A DNA stretch of 64,000 nucleotides from positions 62,001 to 126,000 of the forward strand of contig DIVA01000059.1 of the NCBI GenBank assembly GCA_002435705.1, written 5' to 3'. The notes below the pieces were generated by a model. The model saw nothing but the letters and a program-made list of their open reading frames with translations. It made no database searches and was not told the origin of the DNA. The translations under genes and the position numbers were made by a program. Below, one piece after another: positions 25,110 to 32,620 of this stretch (the stretch's first letter is position 1; each line of letters starts with the position of its first letter). Origin of the DNA: Bacteriovoracaceae bacterium UBA6144. GTDB taxonomy: Bacteria; Bdellovibrionota; Bacteriovoracia; Bacteriovoracales; Bacteriovoracaceae.

Positions 25110-26441
25110 TTATTCGCAGGTTTTAACGTTATCAAAACTGCGGGCCGGCTGCCCTTCATTCCAGACAAACATATCGGTGCGCTGTGAGTTCCAAACGGTG
25201 CGCGGAAAGAACTGAACAAAAATTTTCTGAGACTCTGTGGTATCCATGCGACTGACTAGACGAGCTCCACGATCAAAGCCCAAGGTCAACTTCCAGCGAG
25301 GAACAATTTTACTATACACGAATCTTCTCGTTCCACGTCCCACAAGGTCGATCCAATCAGCAATGGGTCTCATGCACACGGGTGTGAGTTCAATATCGTA
25401 GCCACCGTTCACCGTGTTCTCTACGAGATCCGCTCTCCAGTTAAAATAAGGTCTGATCTGATTCACATTATCCTCAACCGCCTGGCGATTGACCTGATAG
25501 GGAGAAAGATTCGTCAACATAGCAGCTCGGCGGGCATCAATCTCATCATTGTCCAGATTCCTAAAACACTCTCGAGCACTTGGAGCATCACTCTCGAGGA
25601 TAGATTGAAGACAGGCGCCATTAGAAACGTGCAAGATCGGCTTCAGTGGTTCTACTTCATTCTGTCTTACCACTCTCTCAAGAGCAGCACTTAAAGGCTT
25701 CGAGACCACTCCGCGCCAACCTTGCTGCGGACCGAGGATCAATGCACCTGCATTACCCTCTTTAAAAGCACAGCCAGAAAGTATGGCCGTGGGATTAAAA
25801 TCAGTATCAAAGAGAGGGTTCACATAACTATTCTGGATCACATCACACTCATCTTTACGAATCACACCGAGTTGGTTGTTATCCGCGTCTACTTTCCAGA
25901 TCGTCAGCTTTTGATTGTTTTCTAGTCCACCGCGATTCAAGCGCACTGAACGGCGAAAAATAGGCTCACTCAATTCAATATAAGCAATGTCGTGACGCCA
26001 TAAAATCGGATCTCCCCCTTGGATGGGACTGGCGAAAAGGAGCTTTTGACAACCAACTCTTTGAGCTGCTGAAAAACCAGAACGAGGAAAGAAAACATGA
26101 AGGTCTTTCTGGCAGCGGGTATCGTCCTCTGAAATTCTCAAGGTCTCTGTTAAGCAACTAGACGCCGTCGCGAGAGTGACTGAATTGACAAGAAAACCCG
26201 TGCAAAATTTAAGTTTGTTATTGTCGATGATAGCAATCTTGGCCATACCGCCTGGGCAGGATAGGCCCGCTTCACAGATAACGGACTGGCCCTTGAGCTG
26301 AGCTTCCATTTCACCGGTGACAGTATCCACCGTAGGAGTCGGGCGCGACTCAATCACTTCAGCTTTTTTCCCACAGCTCACTCCGACTATAACAGTCAGG
26401 ATCACTAAAAGAATAGGCCAGCTCAGGGTAGGTCTAATCAA
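25110..26441 (-). CDS. Lipoprotein with degenerate trypsin-like (S1) domain
   Basis: A 443-residue lipoprotein. The start is TTG at 26441 and the lipobox ends at C23 (VIVGVSC). Residues 70-250 follow the chymotrypsin plan: CTGFLVNSVTLATASSC (80-96), RHDIAYIEL (149-157) and KEGNAGALIL (227-236). Relative to TAAHC, DIAL and GDSGGP, the Asp is kept (D151) but the catalytic His is S95 and the Ser is A231, so protease activity is not expected. Disulfide-forming cysteines are retained. The C-terminal 190 residues are unrecognised. It may be a binding protein or inhibitor at the cell surface. Confidence 0.75.
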   Translation of the reverse strand: MIRPTLSWPILLVILTVIVGVSCGKKAEVIESRPTPTVDTVTGEMEAQLKGQSVICEAGLSCPGGMAKIAIIDNNKLKFCTGFLVNSVTLATASSCLTETLRISEDDTRCQKDLHVFFPRSGFSAAQRVGCQKLLFASPIQGGDPILWRHDIAYIELSEPIFRRSVRLNRGGLENNQKLTIWKVDADNNQLGVIRKDECDVIQNSYVNPLFDTDFNPTAILSGCAFKEGNAGALILGPQQGWRGVVSKPLSAALERVVRQNEVEPLKPILHVSNGACLQSILESDAPSARECFRNLDNDEIDARRAAMLTNLSPYQVNRQAVEDNVNQIRPYFNWRADLVENTVNGGYDIELTPVCMRPIADWIDLVGRGTRRFVYSKIVPRWKLTLGFDRGARLVSRMDTTESQKIFVQFFPRTVWNSQRTDMFVWNEGQPARSFDNVKTCE

Positions 26442-26544
26442 ACAAACCTCAACAAAAATAATGTTCTAGCCTTTAACCTTAGCCAGCCGGGGCTACTCTT
26501 GTCAAAGCTGGGCCTAAGATAGGGTAAATTTTTACCGAAAATGA

Positions 26545-26571
26545 TAAGATTTTGGCGTTTATTGCCGATAA
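26545..26571 (+). promoter_or_regulatory. Candidate FliA (sigma-28) promoter
   Basis: GCCGATAA (26564-26571) is an exact match to the -10 consensus of motility sigma factor FliA. Upstream, separated by exactly 11 bases, TAAGATTT (26545-26552) matches 6 of 8 positions of the TAAAGTTT -35 element. It faces the DksA-like gene, 84 bases ahead. The spacing and the exact -10 make a chance match unlikely, but no experiment supports it. Confidence 0.55.
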
Positions 26572-26581
26572 GCCCTGCTAC

Positions 26582-26610
26582 TTGAGAACGGCACCAGCTG
26601 CCCTTAAAAT
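26582..26610 (+). promoter_or_regulatory. Candidate sigma-70 promoter for the DksA-like gene
   Basis: TTGAGA (26582-26587) and TAAAAT (26605-26610) with a 17-base spacer; each matches consensus at 5 of 6 positions. It lies 45 bases before the start codon and just downstream of the FliA-like site, so the gene may have tandem promoters. Confidence 0.55.
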
Positions 26611-26654
26611 ATAAGTGTAAGTTCTCGAATAATAAGCTTTGCAGGAGAATATAA

Positions 26655-27026
26655 ATGGATAAAAAACAATTAGAACAGTTTAAGGTTTTGCTCCTAAAGC
26701 ACCGCCAACAGATACTAAATTCTGGGATGGTAAATAATTCTCAAGACTTACATGTATCTCAGGAAGACCTCTCCGATGAAACGGATTTGGCCAGCTCACT
26801 GGTCAGCCAACAGATCTCCGTTTCTATCCGCGAAAGAGAACTCTTAAAACTTAAAAGAATTGATTTCGCTCTTGATCGCATTGCCGAAGGAACCTACGGT
26901 CATTGTGAAGAGTGCGATGACGAAATCGGTCTTAAGCGCTTAGAGAACCAGCCGTGGGCAGAGCTATGTATTTTTCATGCCGAAGAAAAAGAGCGCGAAG
27001 AAGCCCAGATTTACCGTCAAGCTTAA
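26655..27026 (+). CDS. DksA/TraR-family RNA polymerase-binding protein
   Basis: A 123-residue DksA-like transcription factor, expected to enter the RNA polymerase secondary channel. A coiled-coil pair precedes a zinc finger, and the tip motif DETDLAS (residues 41-47) matches the functional DxxDxA tip. The finger is C84-x2-C87 ... C105-x2-H108, so the usual fourth Cys is His. AGGAG lies 7 bases before the ATG. It is monocistronic, with tandem promoter candidates upstream and a strong terminator downstream. Confidence 0.88.
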   Translation: MDKKQLEQFKVLLLKHRQQILNSGMVNNSQDLHVSQEDLSDETDLASSLVSQQISVSIRERELLKLKRIDFALDRIAEGTYGHCEECDDEIGLKRLENQPWAELCIFHAEEKEREEAQIYRQA

Positions 27027-27052
27027 GAGCGCAACAATCTGTATTTATTCTG

Positions 27053-27084
27053 AAAAAGGGTCCCATTCAGGGGCCCTTTTTTTT
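27053..27084 (+). terminator. Rho-independent terminator
   Basis: GGGTCCC (27058-27064) pairs with GGGGCCC (27070-27076) around loop ATTCA, with one G-U pair. It is followed by eight T and preceded by five A that extend the stem. It lies 27 bases past the DksA-like stop and is the clearest intrinsic terminator in the window. The remaining sequence to 27253 holds no recognised feature. Confidence 0.92.
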
Positions 27085-27253
27085 GACTAAAATTTCGACA
27101 GTCTGCTTAATTTCCGACACTTATCCCCTAGTTAAAGCTGCTTAACCCCTTAATCTCACAATGAGTCTCTTGGCCCTTGTCTTGCTTTATTAATTACATA
27201 CTTTGCGTCTCCATCGCGGGAGCCGCTTCAAAATGTGTTATGAAAGGAAGACT

Positions 27254-28324
27254 ATGAGAGTGACGATTTCAAAAATTCTAAGCCTCGCCCTAAGTCTGCT
27301 CATGATGGCGCCGAGTTTTGCCAACGTGACTCTTGCTAAGCAAGCTCAGTCAGTTGAGTCTTCGGCTTATCCTCTCAATCTTTTAGAGTCACGCTTTGCT
27401 AGCTGGGGTGTAGATCCTTCTAAGCCACTCACATCTATTAATGTGAGAGATTCTTGGGCTAAGTTTAAAAAGAACCGCGATATCGTAGTGGCGGTGGTTG
27501 ATACTGGTATTCAAGTTGATCACCCATTTTTGAAAGACAATATTCATGTTTATGAAGGTAAAGCGGGCGCACAGAATTACGGCATGGACTGGTCTGGAAA
27601 GGGCGTATCAACGACACCTTCAGATTCTCATGGTCATGGCACACACGTAGCGGGAATCGTGAAAAGCATTTTTCCTGATGTTAAGATTCTTGCTCTTAAA
27701 TATTACAATCCTCAGGCTTCTGGACAACAGAACCTTGAAAGCACCATTAAAGCTCTTGAGTACGCTGTAAGAATGAACGTTGATGTCATCAACTACTCTG
27801 GCGGTGGTCCTGAGCCATCTGTTGAGGAACTTCGTGTTTTGAAAGAAGCTGAAAAGAAAGGTATCCTTGTTATCGCAGCAGCAGGTAACGAGCGCTCAAA
27901 CATCGACGATAAGAGAAATGCTTACTACCCAGCAAGCTATGGTCTCTCAAACATCATCACTGTTGGTGCACACGACGAAGATATGCAGATCATCGCGAGT
28001 TCAAACTACGGTAAAAACTCTGTGGACATCGCAGCTCCTGGCTTTAAAATCAGAAGTGCTATTCCAATGGGCGGCGCGGGTTATATGACTGGTACAAGTC
28101 AAGCCACAGCTTTTGTCACTGGAGCCGTGGCTTTGATTAAATCAAAGTACCCTCACTTTAACTATGAGCAGACACGTAACATCATTTTAAGTTCTTCTGT
28201 TAAAGTAAAAAGCTTTGAAGGCAAGATCCTGGGTGCTGGTAAGCTTGATGCTGCTCGCGCGATCGAATTAGCTGACTCAGTAGATGCACGTTTGAAGGGC
28301 AGATCTCTCGCCAAAGTTAAATAA
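27254..28324 (+). CDS. Secreted subtilisin-like serine protease (S8)
   Basis: Exported S8 peptidase of 356 aa from the ATG at 27254 (GGAAG upstream; the longer frame adds an unsupported 17 residues). A signal peptide (ILSLALSLLMMAPSFA) is followed by about 50 residues that are too short and unlike a full I9 propeptide. The triad is complete: DTGIQVDHP (Asp), SHGHGTHVAGI (His) and GTSQATAFVTGA (Ser), with the oxyanion Asn in AAAGNE. The usual GTSMAAP reads GTSQATA. Plausible role: extracellular or periplasmic protein degradation. Confidence 0.93.
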   Translation: MRVTISKILSLALSLLMMAPSFANVTLAKQAQSVESSAYPLNLLESRFASWGVDPSKPLTSINVRDSWAKFKKNRDIVVAVVDTGIQVDHPFLKDNIHVYEGKAGAQNYGMDWSGKGVSTTPSDSHGHGTHVAGIVKSIFPDVKILALKYYNPQASGQQNLESTIKALEYAVRMNVDVINYSGGGPEPSVEELRVLKEAEKKGILVIAAAGNERSNIDDKRNAYYPASYGLSNIITVGAHDEDMQIIASSNYGKNSVDIAAPGFKIRSAIPMGGAGYMTGTSQATAFVTGAVALIKSKYPHFNYEQTRNIILSSSVKVKSFEGKILGAGKLDAARAIELADSVDARLKGRSLAKVK

Positions 28325-28342
28325 GCCCATTACACTTCTTAC

Positions 28343-29947
28343 ATGATATCAATTCTCATGGCTCCACTCAGTGGAGCCCTTTATGCTTTTGCTTTTCCTA
28401 ATTTTTTAAACTCTGGCTGGTTTTTTCTCTCTCCTATCGCCCTACTTTTAATGAGCTGGAGTCTTGAGAGAATCCCCACCACTAAAAAAAGAATTCTCGC
28501 AATCCTGCTTCATCAAACGGGCTTCAATCTCACTGGTTTTTACTGGGTGCCAGCCACCTTGCAAGAATTTGGTGGACTCCCTCCTGGTGTGTCCCATTTC
28601 ATCGCTCTCTTTTTGGCGCCTGTGCTTAACCCTCAATGGTGGGGCTGGCTGGTGTGGCTTAAGTACCGCGATAAAATCCCAGGCTTTAAAACCTGGACTC
28701 TGGATATGCGCTCGCTTTATGGAGCCATTCTTCTTACGGGAGTAGAGATTCTCATCCCGCAGCAGTTCCCCGTCTTTGCGGGCCATGTGTGGATGCAGTT
28801 TGATCAATGGCTCCAGCTGGCTCCGATTGCAGGAGTAAGTCTCTACTCATTTTTTACCTGGTGGTTTGTTCTATCTCTGCAACAGATCCTCTCTCGCAGG
28901 ACTCTCTCCGTAGCTCCTCTCGTTATATGTTTTATTTTTTTCCTCCTCCACCTCATTCTTCCCAAATGGGAAATAGAGGGTGCCAAGCAGTCGCTCAACA
29001 TTCGAGTGGTCCAAGCCAATGTAGGAAATTTTCTCAAAATTGAATCAGAGTCTGGTGTGCCCGGAGCGATTGAGGATGTCATTCAACGTTATCAGGAACT
29101 GAGTCTGAAAGAAAATCCTCAAGAGCTTGATCTATTGATCTGGCCTGAAACCGCTTACCCTTTTTCCATGAGTTCACCGCAATTTAAAAATCGTGAAAAA
29201 AATCCACCTGCACTCTTCACTGATATCGTGGCACAAACAGGCTCAGAAATTCTCTTTGGTGGCTATGATAATAACGGCGGAGAGCGCTCTTGGATGGATC
29301 GATTCGAAACAGAGTACAACGCTGCTTTCCATATCGGCACCCAAGGAGAATTCAAGCAAGTTTACCGTAAACACATTTTAATTCCATTCGGCGAGACCAT
29401 GCCCTTTGGTCCGCTCAACAAAACGCTCTCGGCATGGGTTCCGGGCGTCTCCTTCTTTGCCGCAGGAGACGATTTTCCCATTTTCACGACACGCAAAGGA
29501 GCGCGTTTCGTGACACCTATCTGCTATGAAATTCTACAACCGAGTTTCGTTGCGAAACTTTTAAACAGACCCACTCATCCGGCTGACTTTATTGTGAATC
29601 TCACCAATGACTCTTGGTATGGAAAAACCGCCGAACCTTTTCAGCATTTATTTCTTGCGAAGTGGCGAGCAGTCGAGTTCAGAAGACCTATCGTGAGGTC
29701 CACAAACACTGGTATCACCACAGTTATTTACCCTAATGGTATTGAAGGAAGAAGACTCTACACGGGTGAGAAAGATGTGCTAGATGTGTTACTTGAACTT
29801 CCTCTCACTCCCCCAACCACCGTCTATCAAATCTGGGGCTATCTCCCACTCATCGGACTATGGTTGGTGTTAGCTCTAGGATTCACTAGCTTTTGGTGGC
29901 TGAAAATCCTGCTTGCAAAAGATCATGTAAGCGCAAAACACCCTTAA
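28343..29947 (+). CDS. lnt: Apolipoprotein N-acyltransferase
   Basis: Inner-membrane enzyme that adds the third acyl chain to lipoproteins, consistent with the many lipoproteins here. About six N-terminal membrane segments (residues 1-205), then a nitrilase-fold domain with the catalytic Glu in LIWPETAYPF, Lys in YRKHILIPFGE and Cys in VTPICYEIL, and a last membrane segment. It is 534 aa. Its final 62 bases are antisense to the end of kdsD. Confidence 0.94.
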   Translation: MISILMAPLSGALYAFAFPNFLNSGWFFLSPIALLLMSWSLERIPTTKKRILAILLHQTGFNLTGFYWVPATLQEFGGLPPGVSHFIALFLAPVLNPQWWGWLVWLKYRDKIPGFKTWTLDMRSLYGAILLTGVEILIPQQFPVFAGHVWMQFDQWLQLAPIAGVSLYSFFTWWFVLSLQQILSRRTLSVAPLVICFIFFLLHLILPKWEIEGAKQSLNIRVVQANVGNFLKIESESGVPGAIEDVIQRYQELSLKENPQELDLLIWPETAYPFSMSSPQFKNREKNPPALFTDIVAQTGSEILFGGYDNNGGERSWMDRFETEYNAAFHIGTQGEFKQVYRKHILIPFGETMPFGPLNKTLSAWVPGVSFFAAGDDFPIFTTRKGARFVTPICYEILQPSFVAKLLNRPTHPADFIVNLTNDSWYGKTAEPFQHLFLAKWRAVEFRRPIVRSTNTGITTVIYPNGIEGRRLYTGEKDVLDVLLELPLTPPTTVYQIWGYLPLIGLWLVLALGFTSFWWLKILLAKDHVSAKHP

Positions 29948-30872
29948 ACTTTTTACCTTCAAGAACTGGTAGTGCGCTGACTGGGCGATCTTTACTCTCC
30001 ATAATCTTGAGTGCTTCATAGGCCAGAATCTCTGAGCTAATGGCCCGCGGAGAAGTATTCATGAAATCTCGAATCGGTTTTTTGAGTGCCTCTGGATCTT
30101 TCATGAGTGCGCGTCGGATGTCCCCTTCCACGAGTATCCCCTCAAGGTTTCCATCATGTGTGATGGCCAAAAGACCAACAGGGTATTTCGTCATAGTCAA
30201 AAGCGCGTCTTGCAAGAGGCAGTCATGTTTGACTTGTCCGCATTCATTCTCTTTGCGCATGAGTTTTTCAACTGTGAGCGAAAGACTTTTCCCCAGAAGA
30301 CCGGCCGGGTGATTAATGGCAAACTGCTCTTTTGAAACACCTTTCACGGCCTCAAAAAGGACGGCGAGAGCATCACCCATGGCCAAAGCTAAGGTCGTAC
30401 TGGTTGTAGGGGCTAAATCATTCAGGCAGGCTTCTTTTTCAACAGAGCAATCCAGCACAATCGCGCACTTCTCAGCAATGGGACTATTCACATTTCCCAA
30501 CAGGCCAATCAAACGCTGAGTAGGAAGCTGCAGATAAGGTAATAAATCAATAATCTCCTGCGTGGTCCCAGACTTTGAAAGCAAAATCATCACATCAGAC
30601 TTAGTGACACGGCCCAAGTCGCCATGCATGGCCTCGGTGGGGTGGAGAAAAAAACTAGGCAGACCTAAAGAAGAAAAAGTCGAGGCGATCTTAGTTCCAA
30701 TCAGACCAGACTTTCCCACACCGCAAATAACGAGGTTTCCACCTGTCTGAGTTAACCACTCAAATAAACTTGCACACTGCTCGATAGAATCGGCTTTCAG
30801 CCTTTCTTGGGCCAATTCCAATGCTCGAGCTTCCATTTTTAGTACATTCTTAACGAGTGAGAGATGGTCCAT
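29886..30872 (-). CDS. kdsD: Arabinose-5-phosphate isomerase
   Basis: Interconverts D-ribulose-5-phosphate and D-arabinose-5-phosphate, the first step of Kdo synthesis for LPS. The SIS domain (residues 40-175; VICGVGKSGLIGTKIAST and LHPTEAMHGDLGRV) is followed by two CBS domains. From the ATG at 30872 it is 328 aa, the same as E. coli KdsD; a longer frame adds 24 residues without support. The last residues LLQAGFSATKS fall inside the 62-base antisense overlap with lnt. Confidence 0.94.
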   Translation of the reverse strand: MDHLSLVKNVLKMEARALELAQERLKADSIEQCASLFEWLTQTGGNLVICGVGKSGLIGTKIASTFSSLGLPSFFLHPTEAMHGDLGRVTKSDVMILLSKSGTTQEIIDLLPYLQLPTQRLIGLLGNVNSPIAEKCAIVLDCSVEKEACLNDLAPTTSTTLALAMGDALAVLFEAVKGVSKEQFAINHPAGLLGKSLSLTVEKLMRKENECGQVKHDCLLQDALLTMTKYPVGLLAITHDGNLEGILVEGDIRRALMKDPEALKKPIRDFMNTSPRAISSEILAYEALKIMESKDRPVSALPVLEGKKFKGVLRLHDLLQAGFSATKS

Positions 30873-30909
30873 AGTGTCCTCATGAGCGAAACCTGCTATC
30901 ATTAATAGC

Positions 30910-31428
30910 ATGATGAGACACATTATCCAATTCCTATTGATCACCAGTCTATCGGGCTGTGCGTCCTATGAAAAGTTTCGCCAGGTGACTGAAGAACTCG
31001 AGATGCCCTCCAAGATTTTTAGGGCTGATTTTAACCAAACGTGGCAAGCCGTTATTGAAGTGATGAAGAAGTATGATATTGCCCAGCGAAACCAAGAGGC
31101 CGGTTATATCAAAACTCGCTGGATGGATAACACCATGGAAGTAAACTTCACAGACTCCTTCGGGTCTTCTGATGCTGTCAAAGCTGCTCGCTTTAAGCTT
31201 GTGGTGAACGTGGTAAAAGGTTTTAGATCCTCAAGCGAGGTCGCAAAAGTTACTATCTACAAACGCCAACTGGTTGAGCAAGATTTCTTGCAGGGCTGGA
31301 AAGAGATCCCTACTGACGGGATCATGGAACAGACCTTGTTGTATCGGATTGAGCGATTGATCGATAACGACAACAAACTCAAAGAGATCGACAAGGCCCG
31401 CGAAAAAGAGCAGCTCGAAAATTTTTAA
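30910..31428 (+). CDS. Hypothetical outer-membrane lipoprotein
   Basis: A 172-residue lipoprotein with lipobox LSGC at residue 17 (LLITSLSGCAS). The mature part begins with IFRADFNQTWQAVIEVMKKY and AGYIKTRW, a pattern seen in several NlpB/BamC-like and DUF-type lipoproteins with a helix-grip domain; this likeness is weak. The C-terminus is a charged helix. It is divergent from kdsD with a 37-base gap. The stop is 1 base from the convergent gene. Confidence 0.72.
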   Translation: MMRHIIQFLLITSLSGCASYEKFRQVTEELEMPSKIFRADFNQTWQAVIEVMKKYDIAQRNQEAGYIKTRWMDNTMEVNFTDSFGSSDAVKAARFKLVVNVVKGFRSSSEVAKVTIYKRQLVEQDFLQGWKEIPTDGIMEQTLLYRIERLIDNDNKLKEIDKAREKEQLENF

Positions 31429-31429
31429 A

Positions 31430-31789
31430 TTATTCCTGATAGTATCTGGTGAAGCAGCTCATCTGATAATGAGAGCCATTGATCGTGGCTGGAATTTTTA
31501 GAGAATTATCACTTCTGCCAAAAATATTTGAAGGGACAACCAACTCACCTTTAGTGCTGGTATTAATAAAACGATAGATATTATTCGCTCCCTCAGAGTG
31601 TGAGAATTCGATATCGTAGAGCCAATGCATATCAGTTTCAGTCCCAAGAGTGATAAAGAAAGTCCCATCAAGTTCAGTCGTGAGATTAATCACAGAATAG
31701 AACTCATCAGTTGAGCACTGTGTGTACTGTCGAGCAAAGCTTGTGGTGGAAAAAAAGAGAATAAAAAACAGAACAGAAATCTTTTTCAT
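31430..31789 (-). CDS. Hypothetical secreted protein
   Basis: A 119-residue protein with a signal peptide (MKKISVLFFILFFSTTSFA). It has two cysteines, in YTQCSTD and QMSCFTRYYQE, probably disulfide-bonded. I chose the ATG at 31789 because GAGGAG lies 7 bases upstream; another ATG directly precedes it at 31792. Part of this ribosome site lies in the hairpin at 31800-31830. Function unknown. Confidence 0.65.
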   Translation of the reverse strand: MKKISVLFFILFFSTTSFARQYTQCSTDEFYSVINLTTELDGTFFITLGTETDMHWLYDIEFSHSEGANNIYRFINTSTKGELVVPSNIFGRSDNSLKIPATINGSHYQMSCFTRYYQE

Positions 31790-31799
31790 CATGAATCTC

Positions 31800-31830
31800 C
31801 TCAGAAAAATCCACAATAGGCTTTTCTGAG
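31800..31830 (-). promoter_or_regulatory. Hairpin overlapping a ribosome binding site
   Basis: CTCAGAAAA (31800-31808) and TTTTCTGAG (31822-31830) form a perfect 9-bp stem with a 13-base loop. On the minus strand the 3-prime arm ends in CTGAG, the first half of the GAGGAG ribosome site of the gene starting at 31789. It could regulate that gene or be the end structure of the HEAT-repeat gene transcript; there is no T run to make a standard terminator. Confidence 0.45.
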
Positions 31831-31879
31831 TTTGATTTCAAGATTGAATAGAAATAATCTGATGCACTTATGTTAAGAC

Positions 31880-32617
31880 TCAGAGCTTAATAGCTTTTTT
31901 CCAAAACTCTCTTTTACCTTGAACACTCGCGACGGGAGCTGATTGCCCAGTGATTTTTGAGAGCGAAAAATCCAGATCCTCTGTCAGATCATGGTACTTC
32001 GGTTTTTGAATGAGTTTAGCCAGAGCTTTACTGGCCGGCTCATACTTTAAAACACCAATCGTGCGAATCACAGAACGTACGATTGAGGTTCTTTTTCTTT
32101 GTCCGTTATTACCTGTGTAATTGGTCTGGTCGTACATCATGTTCCAAACATTGGGAGCAAGATCGACAAGCTTTAAATGCGAAATGTTATCCAGCGCCTG
32201 CACACGTACAATCAAGCTCGGATCCTTAAGCGCCTTGGTATACACGGCTTTATACTCTTTCATATCCAGTGCTGCGAGTGCCTTAAGACTTGCCACTCTC
32301 ATCATCCAGGAAGGGTGATCAGAGAATTTTGCAATGAACGCTGAGCTGGGCTTTCCCATTACTTGGCCTAAGAGCATCGTTGCGTGCCAGCGATTTCTCT
32401 CAGGGTAATTTGACTCTTTCATAACTTTGATAAGAGTTGGGACGGATTTAGCCTTGAGAGAAAAAGTCATCGCTTTTAGGCGAGCCGGCTCGATGGTAGA
32501 AACCTTGAAGGCTTCCTCGTAACGGGCCAACTTCTGCGACTCAGATAAGGGAGAGAGTTTGGGTTGATGAGGAATGGCAGAGAAGGCAAAGTTCATAGCA
32601 AGTGCAACAATAAACAT
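31880..32617 (-). CDS. HEAT-repeat protein, exported
   Basis: A 245-residue protein with a short signal peptide (MFIVALAMNFAFSA). Repeating helix pairs such as VPTLIKVMKESNYPERNRWHA, PSWMMRVASLKALAAL, DPSLIVRVQALDNIS and EPASKALAKLIQKPKYHD are HEAT-like, suggesting a periplasmic protein-interaction scaffold. It starts 3 bases after the coiled-coil membrane protein upstream and is presumably co-expressed with it. Confidence 0.72.
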   Translation of the reverse strand: MFIVALAMNFAFSAIPHQPKLSPLSESQKLARYEEAFKVSTIEPARLKAMTFSLKAKSVPTLIKVMKESNYPERNRWHATMLLGQVMGKPSSAFIAKFSDHPSWMMRVASLKALAALDMKEYKAVYTKALKDPSLIVRVQALDNISHLKLVDLAPNVWNMMYDQTNYTGNNGQRKRTSIVRSVIRTIGVLKYEPASKALAKLIQKPKYHDLTEDLDFSLSKITGQSAPVASVQGKREFWKKAIKL

Positions 32618-32620
32618 GGA

